Assembly: GCA_016720705.1 (NCBI GenBank)
Contig: JADKKB010000002.1
Span: 83,872-147,871 of the forward strand
From: Chloracidobacterium sp.
GTDB lineage: Bacteria > Acidobacteriota > Blastocatellia > Pyrinomonadales > Pyrinomonadaceae
DNA length: 64,000 bases
Direction of reading: 5' to 3'
Shown here: positions 1-8,545 of the stretch, piece by piece
How positions within the stretch are numbered: position 1 is the first letter of the stretch
Layout of the letters: every line of letters begins with the position of its first letter
Notes under the pieces: model-generated
What the model was told of the DNA's origin: nothing
Database searches by the model: none
What the model saw: only the letters and a program-made list of their open reading frames with translations
Program-made: the position numbers and the translations under genes

Positions 1-1
1 G

Positions 2-346
2 CCTAGAATGAGCGAATCCGAATTAATACCGTTTCTGATCGGAACCTTTATATTTGAGGTCGTAGTGGTGTTAATAATGGTGTGCTTTCACACATTGATA
101 ATGTTTGCTTACCCATTGATCGTCGAACGCGGCCTTACGGGCGGTCAGGCAATTAAGGTGAGTGCCAAAGCCGTCTGGAATAATCTGGCCGGAATGGCGG
201 GGCTTTTGGGCGTTGGGTTTCTGGTAGGGATCGTCGGCTATATGATGCTTTGCGTCGGATTGTACCTGGTTTTGCCGTTGATAATGATGGCTCAGGCTGT
301 CGCGTTTCGAAAAATATTTCCAAAGTTGGAATCAAAGACAGTTTAA
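2..346 (+). CDS. Integral membrane protein, C-terminal part (5' end outside window)
   Basis: The frame is open to the window edge, so the start lies upstream; the ATG at 8 is only the first one visible. The 112 visible residues hold two to three hydrophobic segments: about 9-33, 62-80 and 82-98. Between the first two lies an amphipathic stretch with an ERGLTGG motif and a conserved-looking SAKAVW. This layout resembles the last repeat of the widespread bacterial membrane proteins that resemble YciC/DUF975, but no function can be given from the fragment. It is followed after 8 bases by the YtxJ-like gene, so the two may be co-transcribed. Confident that it is a membrane protein, not what it does. 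Confidence 0.6.
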   Translation, partial: PRMSESELIPFLIGTFIFEVVVVLIMVCFHTLIMFAYPLIVERGLTGGQAIKVSAKAVWNNLAGMAGLLGVGFLVGIVGYMMLCVGLYLVLPLIMMAQAVAFRKIFPKLESKTV

Positions 347-354
347 TCACAGCG

Positions 355-681
355 ATGACTCCACAAATAGTTGATCTTGACTCGATCGAAAAATTGAATG
401 CGCTCGTCGAACGCTCGTTCGAGAAATCGGTCTTTGTGCTAAAGCACAGCCGTACTTGCGGGATCAGTGCCGATATTTTCGAGCAACTCGGTTCGCTCGA
501 AGGCGAGATAAACTTGATCGTCGTCCAAGATCATCGGACTGTGTCTAACGCAGTTGCCGACCGTTTGGCTGTACGGCACGCTTCGCCGCAGGCATTTGTG
601 ATCAAGAACGGCGAGGTCACGTATCACGCAACCCATTACGGCATCGACCCGCGGGCGATCCAGATCGCTCTTGACAGTTAA
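355..681 (+). CDS. ytxJ: YtxJ-like monothiol bacilliredoxin
   Basis: A 108-residue thioredoxin-fold protein of the bacillithiol-system YtxJ family (DUF2847). The family motif HS-x-TC-x-IS is visible as HSRTCGIS around residues 31-38, with a single cysteine, so a monothiol mechanism is expected: removing bacillithiol from S-bacillithiolated cytoplasmic proteins. A proline-containing SPQAFVIKNG strand near residues 80-89 matches the thioredoxin cis-Pro region. The start was placed at ATG 355 because the longer frame from 250 overlaps the preceding membrane gene by almost 100 bases. If correct it implies that this organism makes bacillithiol or a similar low-molecular-weight thiol, which is inference. 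Length fits the family. Confidence 0.75.
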   Translation: MTPQIVDLDSIEKLNALVERSFEKSVFVLKHSRTCGISADIFEQLGSLEGEINLIVVQDHRTVSNAVADRLAVRHASPQAFVIKNGEVTYHATHYGIDPRAIQIALDS

Positions 682-685
682 ATAT

Positions 686-985
686 ATGATCGAACCACTG
701 CAAATAATTGAAGAATCAGATAACACTATCTCGATCAAATGGTCGGATGATACCCAGACCGAGTACACCGCACCGCAGCTTCGGCGGTCGTGTCCGTGTG
801 CTACTTGTGTCAATGAGTGGACCGGCGAGAAAATGCTCCGCGATGAGAGCGTTGCCGATGACCTCAAGTTCGGCCATATCTCGATCGTCGGAAGGTACGC
901 GTTAAATTTCCATTTCAGTGACGGTCACGATACCGGGATCTTTAGTTTTGTATTTCTGCGGAAATTGCCGACGATGGCGCTATAA
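686..985 (+). CDS. DUF971 / gamma-butyrobetaine hydroxylase-like N-terminal domain protein
   Basis: A 99-residue protein that matches the stand-alone DUF971 family. Typical features are visible: an early I-x-W-S-D-D segment, the cysteine motif SCPCATCVNEWTG around residues 35-47, and a late GRYALNFHFSDGHDTGIFSF segment. In eukaryotic hydroxylases this domain binds zinc; stand-alone bacterial copies are often found next to Mrp/ApbC-type Fe-S proteins and have no settled function. ATG 686 was chosen over the upstream TTG 671 because the TTG start would overlap the ytxJ-like gene. Only four bases separate it from ytxJ, so the two are probably one operon. Confidence 0.75.
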   Translation: MIEPLQIIEESDNTISIKWSDDTQTEYTAPQLRRSCPCATCVNEWTGEKMLRDESVADDLKFGHISIVGRYALNFHFSDGHDTGIFSFVFLRKLPTMAL

Positions 986-992
986 TCGAGTT

Positions 993-1265
993 ATGCACGA
1001 ACGCGATATATTTGACGAGCGGCAAGAAGTAAAAAGGGCAAATTTCTCGTGTCCGACTTGCCGTGAACGAAACGATTACGACGTCCGCTGGATCAAGCGA
1101 ACCAAAAAGAAGCAAGCTCCGCGTAATATAAATGAGCACGAACGGGCTCAATATGCGAAATCACGCGATTATATGGTGCGCGTGGACGATATGCTGATGT
1201 GCAAAAATATTCGATGCAGGCGTCGATTTGAGATACCGTCATCACAGTCGGTCGTTTTTATTTGA
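993..1265 (+). CDS. Small two-CxxC zinc-ribbon protein
   Basis: A 90-residue basic protein with a first knuckle SCPTCRE near residue 18 and a second C-x4-C knuckle (CKNIRCRRRF) near residue 70, suggesting one zinc ribbon split by a lysine/arginine-rich middle. ATG 993 starts 8 bases after the DUF971 stop; the longer frame starting at 918 lies inside that gene and was rejected. No family could be named. It is the last gene of the small + strand run and is followed directly by a strong hairpin. Confidence 0.55.
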   Translation: MHERDIFDERQEVKRANFSCPTCRERNDYDVRWIKRTKKKQAPRNINEHERAQYAKSRDYMVRVDDMLMCKNIRCRRRFEIPSSQSVVFI

Positions 1266-1281
1266 TCGATCCAAAAATACA

Positions 1282-1317
1282 AAAAAGGCGGCCGGAAAAT
1301 CTTAGGGCCGCCTTTTT
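1282..1317. terminator. Bidirectional rho-independent terminator
   Basis: A perfect 12-bp stem, AAAAAGGCGGCC against GGCCGCCTTTTT, with a 12-base loop. It is flanked by A and T runs on both sides, so it can stop the + strand run ending at 1265 and the convergent minus-strand gene ending at 1337. Confidence 0.9.
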
Positions 1318-1336
1318 CTATTCAAATTTGATCGTA

Positions 1337-2677
1337 TTAGTAGATCGAGAACGTGTATTCCACCTGTTTAGTTACCGTTTGGCCGACACCATTAGATTTA
1401 GCCGGCTCAAACCTTATCGAGCGTGCCGCAGCGATCGCCTGTTCCGTCAATCCGTTGGGCAGTCCCTTGACCGGCGATATACTGCCGATCGCACCCGACG
1501 CTAGAAAGGTTACACGGAGAATAACCGTTCCCTGAACCTGATTCTGACGAGCAGCGTCAGTGTACGACGGTTTCGGCTTGGCCAAGATTTTCATCGGAGC
1601 CGTTACACCGACCGGACGCGGAGGCGGAGGCGGACCGCCGTCTCCGTCACCGGAGCCATCGCCGTTGCCATTACCGTTTCCATTTCCCCAGCCCGAACCA
1701 TTTCCGTTTCCGGCACCGGTACCATTGCCGTTACCTTGACCGGTTCCGCGGCCGCTGCCGATACCGCCGCCCGTTCCGGGGCCATTAGACAATCCGGGTG
1801 CACCATTGGGATCACCCCATTTTCCGTAGATCTTTGGGAACTTCATCGTTCCTTCGGTCGTCGGAGTTTCGAGCATCGGCGTGTCCGATTTCGGTGTGTT
1901 CACATTCGGTGGACGCGTTGGCGTTTTCGACTGATCAGCCAGATCGCCTTGCGATGCCGGATCCTTTTCGTCTCGGCCACCACCGCCACCGCCGCCGCCG
2001 TCATCCTTGTTTTTCTTCTGGATCTGCTCTTCTTCGACGGTCATCGGTACGTCGTCAACCAAAACAGCAGAAAAGATATCGTCGTTGATCGCCCCGATAT
2101 CCAGATCCTTACTAAAAATACTAAAGATTAGCCCCGAGAGCAGGGCCAGAATCATAAAACCAAAAGTGCCGACTATCAGAGAATTTCGCTGGCCGACGTT
2201 TTTTTCCTCAATGACCGTCACATAAAATCCACCGTCGCGGGCAAATCGGCTGTGTTCGTCTTCAAGGTTAACCGTCGTGCGGTCGGCATCGAGGGGCGTT
2301 GTCGAAGTAAATACGGGCGGAGTCACCGGAACTTCTACGGACTTCGCTTTAACCGGAGCGGGCGTTTCTACGACTTCCTCGACTACGGGTTCTTCGACTG
2401 TAGGGACGATCGGAGTCACCGCCGCGGCCTCGATCGGGGCCGGAGTTTCCATAACGACCGGTTCCACCACCGCGATCGGTTCGGGAGCAGCAATTATGAC
2501 CGGAATCGGCGGTTCCGGAGTCGGAGTCGGTGCCACGGCCGGGGCTTTATCGACGGCCGTTTTCATAACCGGACTCATCTCAAAAGCCTGCAGAGCCGCA
2601 CCGCAATTCGGGCAAAACCCAAATTTTTCGGCAAAGCTTTCGTCGCAAGAATTGCAATACTTAACAATTTTTCCCAT
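1337..2677 (-). CDS. Zinc-ribbon, membrane-anchored TonB-family protein
   Basis: About 446 residues from ATG 2677; the longer frame to 2731 adds an unlikely N-terminus. Order of parts: an N-terminal zinc ribbon (CNSC then CPNC, residues about 8-24), a Pro/Ala/Glu-rich linker, one transmembrane helix about residues 165-187, an Asp/Gly region, a long Gly-Asn-rich low-complexity tract, and a C-terminal TonB domain beginning near TAPMKILAKPKPSYTDAARQ and ending in VEYTFSIY. TonB C-terminal domains contact outer-membrane receptors and transmit proton-motive force. A cytoplasmic zinc ribbon on a TonB protein is common in Acidobacteriota, where the role is unknown. The Gly-Asn tract is the periplasm-spanning spacer by analogy with the Pro-rich tract of classical TonB. 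Confidence 0.85.
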   Translation of the reverse strand: MGKIVKYCNSCDESFAEKFGFCPNCGAALQAFEMSPVMKTAVDKAPAVAPTPTPEPPIPVIIAAPEPIAVVEPVVMETPAPIEAAAVTPIVPTVEEPVVEEVVETPAPVKAKSVEVPVTPPVFTSTTPLDADRTTVNLEDEHSRFARDGGFYVTVIEEKNVGQRNSLIVGTFGFMILALLSGLIFSIFSKDLDIGAINDDIFSAVLVDDVPMTVEEEQIQKKNKDDGGGGGGGGRDEKDPASQGDLADQSKTPTRPPNVNTPKSDTPMLETPTTEGTMKFPKIYGKWGDPNGAPGLSNGPGTGGGIGSGRGTGQGNGNGTGAGNGNGSGWGNGNGNGNGDGSGDGDGGPPPPPRPVGVTAPMKILAKPKPSYTDAARQNQVQGTVILRVTFLASGAIGSISPVKGLPNGLTEQAIAAARSIRFEPAKSNGVGQTVTKQVEYTFSIY

Positions 2678-2984
2678 CTTATAGGCCTCACTTAGCGAAC
2701 GACCGCTTCCGGCAAATTCGATAATGCTCAATTATACCCCGTTTCCGGTGGATGTTAAGCGGTTTGTCAAGAAATTTCCGTCTGCGTCAAACGAACTACC
2801 GCTTTACAATTCTGATAGATGCTGCATTCGTTTGACGCGATGCCTACACCGATCTAAAATTTCAGTTTGGTCTTATAGTCGATTATTTGCCTTTGACAAC
2901 ATAATCGTCTCGCCGTGCAACTAAGCATCTTGTACGGTTTGTAAAACGTGTCAGTTCCACAGTTGCAGAATTGTCGAGATTATT

Positions 2985-4274
2985 ATGACCTATTTTAAGA
3001 AAAAGTTTTTTGCTACAGCATTCGTTGCCGGATCGGCACTCTTGCTTGCCGGATCGGCATTTGCCCAGGGCACGCTGCCGCAGCCTAAACAGGAAAAGCT
3101 ACTAAATGGCCTGAAGATCCTGATGTGGCCAAATGCCAAGGCTGACTCGGTAACCGTAACCGTCCGCGTCCACAGCGGAACGAGCTTTGACCCTCAGGGC
3201 AAAGAGGGTGTGATGCGTCTGCTCAGCGAAAACATTTTTCCGGAACGCTCGGCACGTGAATTTTTCACCGAAGATCTCGGTGGCGGACTATCGGTCGAGG
3301 CCAATTACGACTTCATCGAGATCATCGCGAGTTCGAAGCCTGAGAATTTCTTGACAATGATCGAGACTCTCTCGGCCGCGATCGCCAACCCGACGATCGA
3401 CAAACCGACCACCGCAAAACTGCGCTCTGCACTGATCGATGAACTTAAAAAGCAGGAAAGCGATCCCGCCTACGTTGCGGACAATGCCGTTGCGGCACGA
3501 ATGTTTGGGACATTTCCGTACGGACGCCCGCAATACGGCAGTTCGGCGAGCGTTGCAAAAATAGATTTTGCTGACCTTCTGGATGCCAAACAGCGCTTTT
3601 TAACTGCTGATAATGCGACTGTTACGGTCGTCGGCAACTTTGACCGCCCACTCGGATTTCGGGCGATGCGTCGATATTTCGGGGCTTGGCTCAAATCCGA
3701 CAAACGTGTTCCTTCGACATTTCGACAGCCTGATCCGCCGCCTGCGGCAGTAATTTCCGTACCTTCGCCACAGCCTGACGCATTTGCGATCCGCTTTGCG
3801 ATTCGCGGATCCGCACGAGGCGACCGATCATTCGCGGCGTCCGAGGTCTATGCTCAGATACTCGAAACGCGTCTGAAAGCACGTGCCCCCAATGCAAATC
3901 GGGACGACGTATTCGTCCGGTCGGAGAGCCATATTTTGCCGGGCATCATCATCGTCGGATTTGACGGGAAAAAAAGCTCGACTGCAAATGCCAACGGTAA
4001 GATCGAGGCGTTCGAACTTGTTGCTAACATACTCGCCGAACCCATCACCGATGCCGAATTTCAAGCGGCCCGGAAATTGTTTAAGGAAACGTGGATGAAG
4101 CAGACCGTCACTGAACTTTTCCTCGATTTCGACACGTTTAAGACGGCGAGTGCTGACGCCGACGCGTTGGCCGCGGATAAGGTCACCGTCGACGAAGTAC
4201 GAACTTTTGCGGCATCTGCTGTAAAACAGACGCCGGCCGCGATCTTGCTCAATTCGCCGGCGACCAACAACTAA
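2985..4274 (+). CDS. Secreted non-catalytic M16-like (insulinase fold) protein
   Basis: A 429-residue protein with a signal peptide (KKKF, hydrophobic core, cleavage near AFA-QG at about residue 27). The fold follows the M16 pattern: an N-terminal half beginning with a KLLNGLKILMWPN strand and a second half with a DLLDAKQRFLTADNATVTVVGNF segment, which is the usual end of an M16 domain. The zinc site HxxEH expected near residues 65-75 is absent; the place reads SGTSFDPQGKEGVMRLLSE. It is therefore predicted to be a non-catalytic partner, as in M16 pairs where one subunit lost zinc, but no active M16 gene lies nearby. The 3' end is 3 bases from menG. Confidence 0.75.
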   Translation: MTYFKKKFFATAFVAGSALLLAGSAFAQGTLPQPKQEKLLNGLKILMWPNAKADSVTVTVRVHSGTSFDPQGKEGVMRLLSENIFPERSAREFFTEDLGGGLSVEANYDFIEIIASSKPENFLTMIETLSAAIANPTIDKPTTAKLRSALIDELKKQESDPAYVADNAVAARMFGTFPYGRPQYGSSASVAKIDFADLLDAKQRFLTADNATVTVVGNFDRPLGFRAMRRYFGAWLKSDKRVPSTFRQPDPPPAAVISVPSPQPDAFAIRFAIRGSARGDRSFAASEVYAQILETRLKARAPNANRDDVFVRSESHILPGIIIVGFDGKKSSTANANGKIEAFELVANILAEPITDAEFQAARKLFKETWMKQTVTELFLDFDTFKTASADADALAADKVTVDEVRTFAASAVKQTPAAILLNSPATNN

Positions 4275-4277
4275 AAC

Positions 4278-5003
4278 GTGCAAAGAGAGTTGAACGAGAA
4301 AGAAGCGGCTCACGCCAACGCTGTCCGCGAAATGTTTTCGGGGATAGCTAGGCGCTATGACCTGCTCAATCATCTGTTATCGCTGAATATCGATAAGGGA
4401 TGGCGTCGTAAAGTATCAGGCGAACTTCGCGATGTGCTGGACCGTAAAGATGCGGTCGTGTTGGACGTCGCGTGCGGAACCGGCGACCTTTCGATCGAAC
4501 TCAGGCGAAATTCGTCAGCTCGCATTATCGGAACTGATTTTTGTCGGCCGATGTTGACGGTTGCTCAGTCCAAACCGTCCGGCGGCACCACGCCGATCCC
4601 GTACGTTGAGGGCGATGCTCTCAGGCTTCCCTTTGCCGACAACAGTTTTGACGCCGTGACGATCGCTTTCGGATTGAGAAATCTAGCGAGCGTGGCGGAC
4701 GGCCTGGCCGAACTATTTCGGATCATCAAACCGGGCGGACGACTGGCCGTACTCGAATTTTCTGCTCCCGTCGTACCGGGATTTGGTAAGCTATTCAACT
4801 TCTACTTTTCGCACATTTTGCCTCGTATCGGCGGTGCCGTCAGCGGTTCACGCGGTGCGTACGAATACCTTCCCGATTCGGTCTCGAAATTTCCGGATCA
4901 GAAGCGGCTTGTCGCAATGATGGAGTCGACCGGTTTCGGGGCGGTCAAGTTCCGCAATTTGACGGGCGGAATTGCTGCCCTGCACATCGGCACAAAACCC
5001 TAA
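4278..5003 (+). CDS. menG: Demethylmenaquinone / ubiquinone C-methyltransferase
   Basis: A 241-residue class I SAM methyltransferase of the UbiE/MenG family. Diagnostic parts: FSGIARRYDLLNHLLS near residue 21, SAM loop VLDVACGTGDLS near 61-72, IGTDFCRPML acidic strand, DALRLPFADNSFD, and the family hallmark AFGLRN near 132. It methylates demethylmenaquinone with SAM in the last step of menaquinone synthesis; Acidobacteriota generally use menaquinone, so the menG name is preferred over ubiE. The start is GTG 4278, right after the M16-like stop, and no good ribosome site is visible. The M16-menG adjacency may be accidental. Confidence 0.9.
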   Translation: MQRELNEKEAAHANAVREMFSGIARRYDLLNHLLSLNIDKGWRRKVSGELRDVLDRKDAVVLDVACGTGDLSIELRRNSSARIIGTDFCRPMLTVAQSKPSGGTTPIPYVEGDALRLPFADNSFDAVTIAFGLRNLASVADGLAELFRIIKPGGRLAVLEFSAPVVPGFGKLFNFYFSHILPRIGGAVSGSRGAYEYLPDSVSKFPDQKRLVAMMESTGFGAVKFRNLTGGIAALHIGTKP

Positions 5004-5007
5004 AGGG

Positions 5008-5036
5008 TTGTCATCGCGGCTTTTAAGTTATAAAAT
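5008..5036 (+). promoter_or_regulatory. Candidate sigma-70 promoter of the dpp-pxp run
   Basis: TTGTCA at 5008-5013 and TAAAAT at 5031-5036 are separated by 17 bases, each matching five of six consensus positions, and lie just upstream of dppB at 5060. It fits the start of a new transcription unit after menG. Confidence 0.45.
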
Positions 5037-5059
5037 CTGTCTGCTCGCCAGCGATCCAA

Positions 5060-6040
5060 ATGAAATATCGCATCCTAAATATCCTGCGCCAGCTCGCCCT
5101 GATGCTGCTTGTGATCTGGACGGTCGTATCACTCGTCACATTGTTGATCGAGCTTGTGCCCGGTACGCCGGCGGCTGTGATATTAGGCGAAACTGCAACG
5201 ACTGAACAGATCGAGAACTTCAATAAAAAGCACGGCCTTGACCGCCCGGCATTTTTTTTCTCATACACGGACGACAGCGGTTTTAGCTGGAACGGAATTG
5301 ATAACCGTTACGTGGATTACTGGAAAGGCCTTGTTCAAGGCGACCTCGGAATGTCTTTCCGAACCGAACGGCCCGTCCGCGATATGATCTTCGAACGCTA
5401 CCCGGCGACGATCAAACTCGCACTCGCCGCGATGCTCGTAGCCATCGGTATCGCGATTCCGCTAGGCGTCGTCGCGGGTTCGAACAAAAACAAGTTTATC
5501 GACAATGCCGCATCATTCGTGGCACTTTTGGGAATATCGCTCCCGACATTCGTTGTCGGGCCTTTTCTGGTCTATCTTTTCGCGGTCAATCTCAGGATAT
5601 TTTCGCCGACGGGTAGTGCCCACCCGGAGGATATAATTCTCCCTGCCGTTACGCTCGGCGGCGCTTTGTCGGCGATCCTGACGCGTATGGTGCGTTCTAG
5701 CGTAATTGAGGAACTGGGTGAGGACTACGTCCGCACAGCGCGTGCAAAGGGCCTCAGCGAGCGAATGGTCGTGTACAAACACGTGCTCAAGAATGGATTG
5801 ATACCTGTAGTGACGATACTCGGGCTCCAACTCGGCGTATTGCTGGCTGGTTCGATAATCACCGAAAAGATATTTAACTGGCAAGGACTGGGGCTACTGT
5901 TGCTCGACGACGGTATCGGCAAACGAGATTATCGTCTCGTTCAGGGTTGTGTGTTGGTCATCAGTGTGACGTTCATTATTGCCAATTCTCTTACGGATTT
6001 TGTATACCGGCGGCTCGATCCGCGCATTCGACTAAGTTAG
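5060..6040 (+). CDS. dppB: Peptide ABC transporter permease, DppB/OppB type
   Basis: A 326-residue inner-membrane permease. It has the N-terminal transmembrane helix and RQLALMLLVIWTVVS start typical of DppB, a periplasmic loop (residues about 45-90), and five further helices. The ABC permease EAA loop is visible as RTARAKGLSERMVVYKHVLKNGLIP around residues 228-252, which docks on an ATPase. It would form the channel with DppC for di- or oligopeptides. No binding protein or ATPase gene is in the neighbourhood, so those must be supplied from elsewhere. It is followed without a gap by dppC, and the position in front of pxp genes suggests import of peptides or pyroglutamate-containing compounds. 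Confidence 0.9.
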   Translation: MKYRILNILRQLALMLLVIWTVVSLVTLLIELVPGTPAAVILGETATTEQIENFNKKHGLDRPAFFFSYTDDSGFSWNGIDNRYVDYWKGLVQGDLGMSFRTERPVRDMIFERYPATIKLALAAMLVAIGIAIPLGVVAGSNKNKFIDNAASFVALLGISLPTFVVGPFLVYLFAVNLRIFSPTGSAHPEDIILPAVTLGGALSAILTRMVRSSVIEELGEDYVRTARAKGLSERMVVYKHVLKNGLIPVVTILGLQLGVLLAGSIITEKIFNWQGLGLLLLDDGIGKRDYRLVQGCVLVISVTFIIANSLTDFVYRRLDPRIRLS

Positions 6041-6853
6041 ATGAACCGGCTTACTTACATCGGCATCGCGATCGCGATGGTCGTCGTCCTGGCGGCCATA
6101 TTCGCATCTGTTTTGTCGACACACGACTTTAACGCTCAAAATCTGATGTTGCGGTATGCGGCTCCGAGTGGCGAACACTGGTTTGGCACAGACGCACTCG
6201 GTCGCGACATTTTTTCGCGAGTTCTATATGGTGCTCGGATCTCATTGGAGGTCGGAATCACGGTCGTTACCGTTTCGGCGGTCGTCGGCACAATACTGGG
6301 TGCGATCGCAGGCTTTTACGGCGGAATTGTCGATAAATTTCTTTCGGGTTACGTATTCAACGTCTTTCTGGCGTTCCCAGGGCTGTTGCTCGCCATCGCT
6401 CTCGTCGCCTTTCTCGGAGCCGGCCTTGGCAAACTCATTCTAGCCCTTTGCGTGATCGGTTGGGTCGGATATGCCCGCGTAATGCGTGGACAGGTGTTGA
6501 AAGTCCGCGAATATGACTATGTTCAAGCGGCAAGAGCACTCGGAGCAAGCAATATGCGTATTTTGTTCACGCATATTCTGCCAAACGCCATTCAACCGCT
6601 GATCGTACAGGCGTCGCTCGGAATGGCCGGTGCGGTCTTGTCGGAAGCGTCGCTTTCATTCCTCGGGCTCGGAGTGCCCTCGGTTCCAAGTTGGGGCACG
6701 ATGATCGACGAAGCACGAGGCTTTGACCTTCTGATCAACGCTCCGCACGTCTTATTTTTCCCCAGCGTCGCGATTGCCCTGACCGTTTTGGCATTCAATT
6801 TTATCGGCGACGGACTTCGCGAATTCCTTGATCCAAAACAGCGAGCGAGGTAG
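6041..6853 (+). CDS. dppC: Peptide ABC transporter permease, DppC/OppC type
   Basis: A 270-residue partner permease. The short N-terminal helix is followed by the family signature HWFGTDALGRDIFSRVLYGARISL near residues 46-69, five transmembrane helices and the EAA loop QAARALGASNMRILFTHILPN around 161-181. The C-terminus FNFIGDGLREFLDPK is typical of DppC. The ATG directly follows the dppB stop codon, so translation is likely coupled. Substrate cannot be read from the permease, but context points to peptides or oxoproline. Confidence 0.9.
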   Translation: MNRLTYIGIAIAMVVVLAAIFASVLSTHDFNAQNLMLRYAAPSGEHWFGTDALGRDIFSRVLYGARISLEVGITVVTVSAVVGTILGAIAGFYGGIVDKFLSGYVFNVFLAFPGLLLAIALVAFLGAGLGKLILALCVIGWVGYARVMRGQVLKVREYDYVQAARALGASNMRILFTHILPNAIQPLIVQASLGMAGAVLSEASLSFLGLGVPSVPSWGTMIDEARGFDLLINAPHVLFFPSVAIALTVLAFNFIGDGLREFLDPKQRAR

Positions 6854-6855
6854 CT

Positions 6856-7542
6856 ATGTCTGATTTTCCGATCAGGTACTTCCCACTCGGTGACGCGGCC
6901 TTGACGGTTGAATTTGGCAATGCGATCTCCGAGCACTTGAATGACAAAGCCATTGCGCTTGCTAACGCCGTCGCATCCGAGCGGTTTCCGTGGCTGATCG
7001 AATCGGTCCCGGCCTACGCTTCAACAACCTTCTTCTACGACCCTTTGATCGTGAAAAGTATGTTTCCCGATGGCGAAACGGCATTTGCCGCCGTTCGTGA
7101 AGTGATATCCGGAATGGTATCGCGTATGCCACAGCGGGTAGGCGATATTGTGGCCGAGGCGATCGACATCACTGTTGATTTCGGACCCGATGCGGCACTC
7201 GATCTCGACTATATTGCGGACATCTCCGGCTTAGACCAGCGTGAGACGATAGAGATATTTACGTCGCGCGAATATCGTGTGTATATGCTCGGGTTTCTTC
7301 CCGGTTTTGCGTATTTGGGAGAGGTTGATGAGCGGATCGCCGTCCCGCGGCGCAGTTCACCGCGAACGTCTGTGCCGAAGGGGAGCGTTGGCATCGCCGG
7401 GCGCCAGACCGGCATTTATCCGCTCCGTTCGCCCGGCGGTTGGCAGATAATCGGCCGTACCGACCTGGAACTATTCACGCCGTACGGCGACACGCTGACG
7501 CAACTTCGACCGGGCGATCGGGTACGCTTTGTCCCAAAATGA
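6856..7542 (+). CDS. pxpB: 5-oxoprolinase (ATP-hydrolysing) subunit B
   Basis: A 228-residue protein of the PxpB/KipI (allophanate hydrolase subunit 1-like) family. Hallmarks are the GFLPGFAYLGEVD segment near residues 150-162, PRRSSPRTSVPKGSVGIAG near 168-186, and the closing SPGGWQIIGRT near 194-204. PxpB with PxpC forms the ATP-using half of prokaryotic 5-oxoprolinase, which opens the pyroglutamate lactam to glutamate. It starts 2 bases after dppC and overlaps pxpC by an ATGA, as expected for subunits of one enzyme. In Bacillus subtilis the homologue KipI also inhibits the KinA kinase; there is no sign of such a partner here. Confidence 0.9.
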   Translation: MSDFPIRYFPLGDAALTVEFGNAISEHLNDKAIALANAVASERFPWLIESVPAYASTTFFYDPLIVKSMFPDGETAFAAVREVISGMVSRMPQRVGDIVAEAIDITVDFGPDAALDLDYIADISGLDQRETIEIFTSREYRVYMLGFLPGFAYLGEVDERIAVPRRSSPRTSVPKGSVGIAGRQTGIYPLRSPGGWQIIGRTDLELFTPYGDTLTQLRPGDRVRFVPK

Positions 7543-8507
7543 CCAGCATAACGATAATAAAAGCCGGATTCCTGACTACGATCCAGGACCTCGGACGGAC
7601 AGGATATCGCAGGTTCGGGATCAACCCCGGCGGTGCGATGGATCAGAGGGCCGCGCGGATCGTCAACGGCCTCGCAGGCAACGACGAAAATACCCCGGTA
7701 CTCGAGATGCACTTTCCTGCCGCCGAGATCGGATTTGGCGGCGATCTGATGTTCGCTCTCGGCGGAGCGGACTTTCAGGCAACTCTCGACGGCGTGCCGA
7801 TCGACAATTGGCGGTGCCACATCGCCCGTAGCGGAAGCATTTTACGATTTGAAGGTAAAGCATCAGGTGAGCGAGCGTATATCGCTGTAAACGCGGGCTT
7901 TATCGCCGATACCTGGCTCGGTAGTTCATCGACCAATCTTGTGGCCGGCATTGGCGGCGTTGCCGGACGACCACTTCGAAATGGCGACGTACTCCGATCG
8001 CCGGAATCAGACGGAAGTCTTGACCAAAACGCTCTCCGGCAAATAGCGGCTACATCGCTCATCCCATTTTACAGTCGCTTTCCGACGCTCCGGATCATCA
8101 AGGGTGCCGAATATGGAATTCTGAGCCAAGCCGGTAAAGCGGCGTTGACCGAGCAGACCTTTGAGCTTTCACACGCATCGGACCGAATGGGATTTCGATT
8201 AAAAGCTGAGCCACTCGCCACCACGCGACCGCTAGAGATGGTTTCGTCCTCTGTCACATACGGAACGATACAATTACTGCCGGACGGCCAACTCGTCATC
8301 TTGATGGCGGATCATCAGACCGCCGGCGGATACCCGCGGATCGCACATATCATCGCTCACGACCTGCCCGTTGCGGCCCAACTCGGCGGTGGTGCTAAGT
8401 TATGTTTTCATCTTGTCGGCATTGAAGAAGCGGAAAGCCTCCGGCAACAGATCGAACACGAACTCAGTCTGTTTCGTATCGGATGCCGTCTCAGACGCCG
8501 AGTCTAA
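7539..8507 (+). CDS. pxpC: 5-oxoprolinase (ATP-hydrolysing) subunit C
   Basis: A 322-residue PxpC/KipA (allophanate hydrolase subunit 2-like) protein. The N-terminal signature TTIQDLGRTGYRRFGINPGGAMD is at residues about 12-34, followed by the beta-rich body and the SDRMGFRL segment near 210. Start ATG 7539 overlaps the pxpB stop by four bases (ATGA); the longer frame to 7440 lies inside pxpB. It works as a complex with PxpB and PxpA in cytoplasmic 5-oxoproline hydrolysis. The order B-C-A matches many pxp operons. Confidence 0.9.
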   Translation: MTSITIIKAGFLTTIQDLGRTGYRRFGINPGGAMDQRAARIVNGLAGNDENTPVLEMHFPAAEIGFGGDLMFALGGADFQATLDGVPIDNWRCHIARSGSILRFEGKASGERAYIAVNAGFIADTWLGSSSTNLVAGIGGVAGRPLRNGDVLRSPESDGSLDQNALRQIAATSLIPFYSRFPTLRIIKGAEYGILSQAGKAALTEQTFELSHASDRMGFRLKAEPLATTRPLEMVSSSVTYGTIQLLPDGQLVILMADHQTAGGYPRIAHIIAHDLPVAAQLGGGAKLCFHLVGIEEAESLRQQIEHELSLFRIGCRLRRRV

Positions 8508-8545
8508 ATCCACGGTTTTAATGTATGCTAACCTGACAATAACCA

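Noticed and set aside
2252..2695. Long + strand frames opposite the TonB gene
   Set aside because: Arg/Gly-rich shadows of the Pro/Glu-rich linker on the other strand; the minus-strand frame has a clear zinc ribbon and TonB domain.
7440..7538. Earlier start for pxpC
   Set aside because: It lies entirely inside pxpB; the ATGA overlap at 7539 and family length fit the later start.
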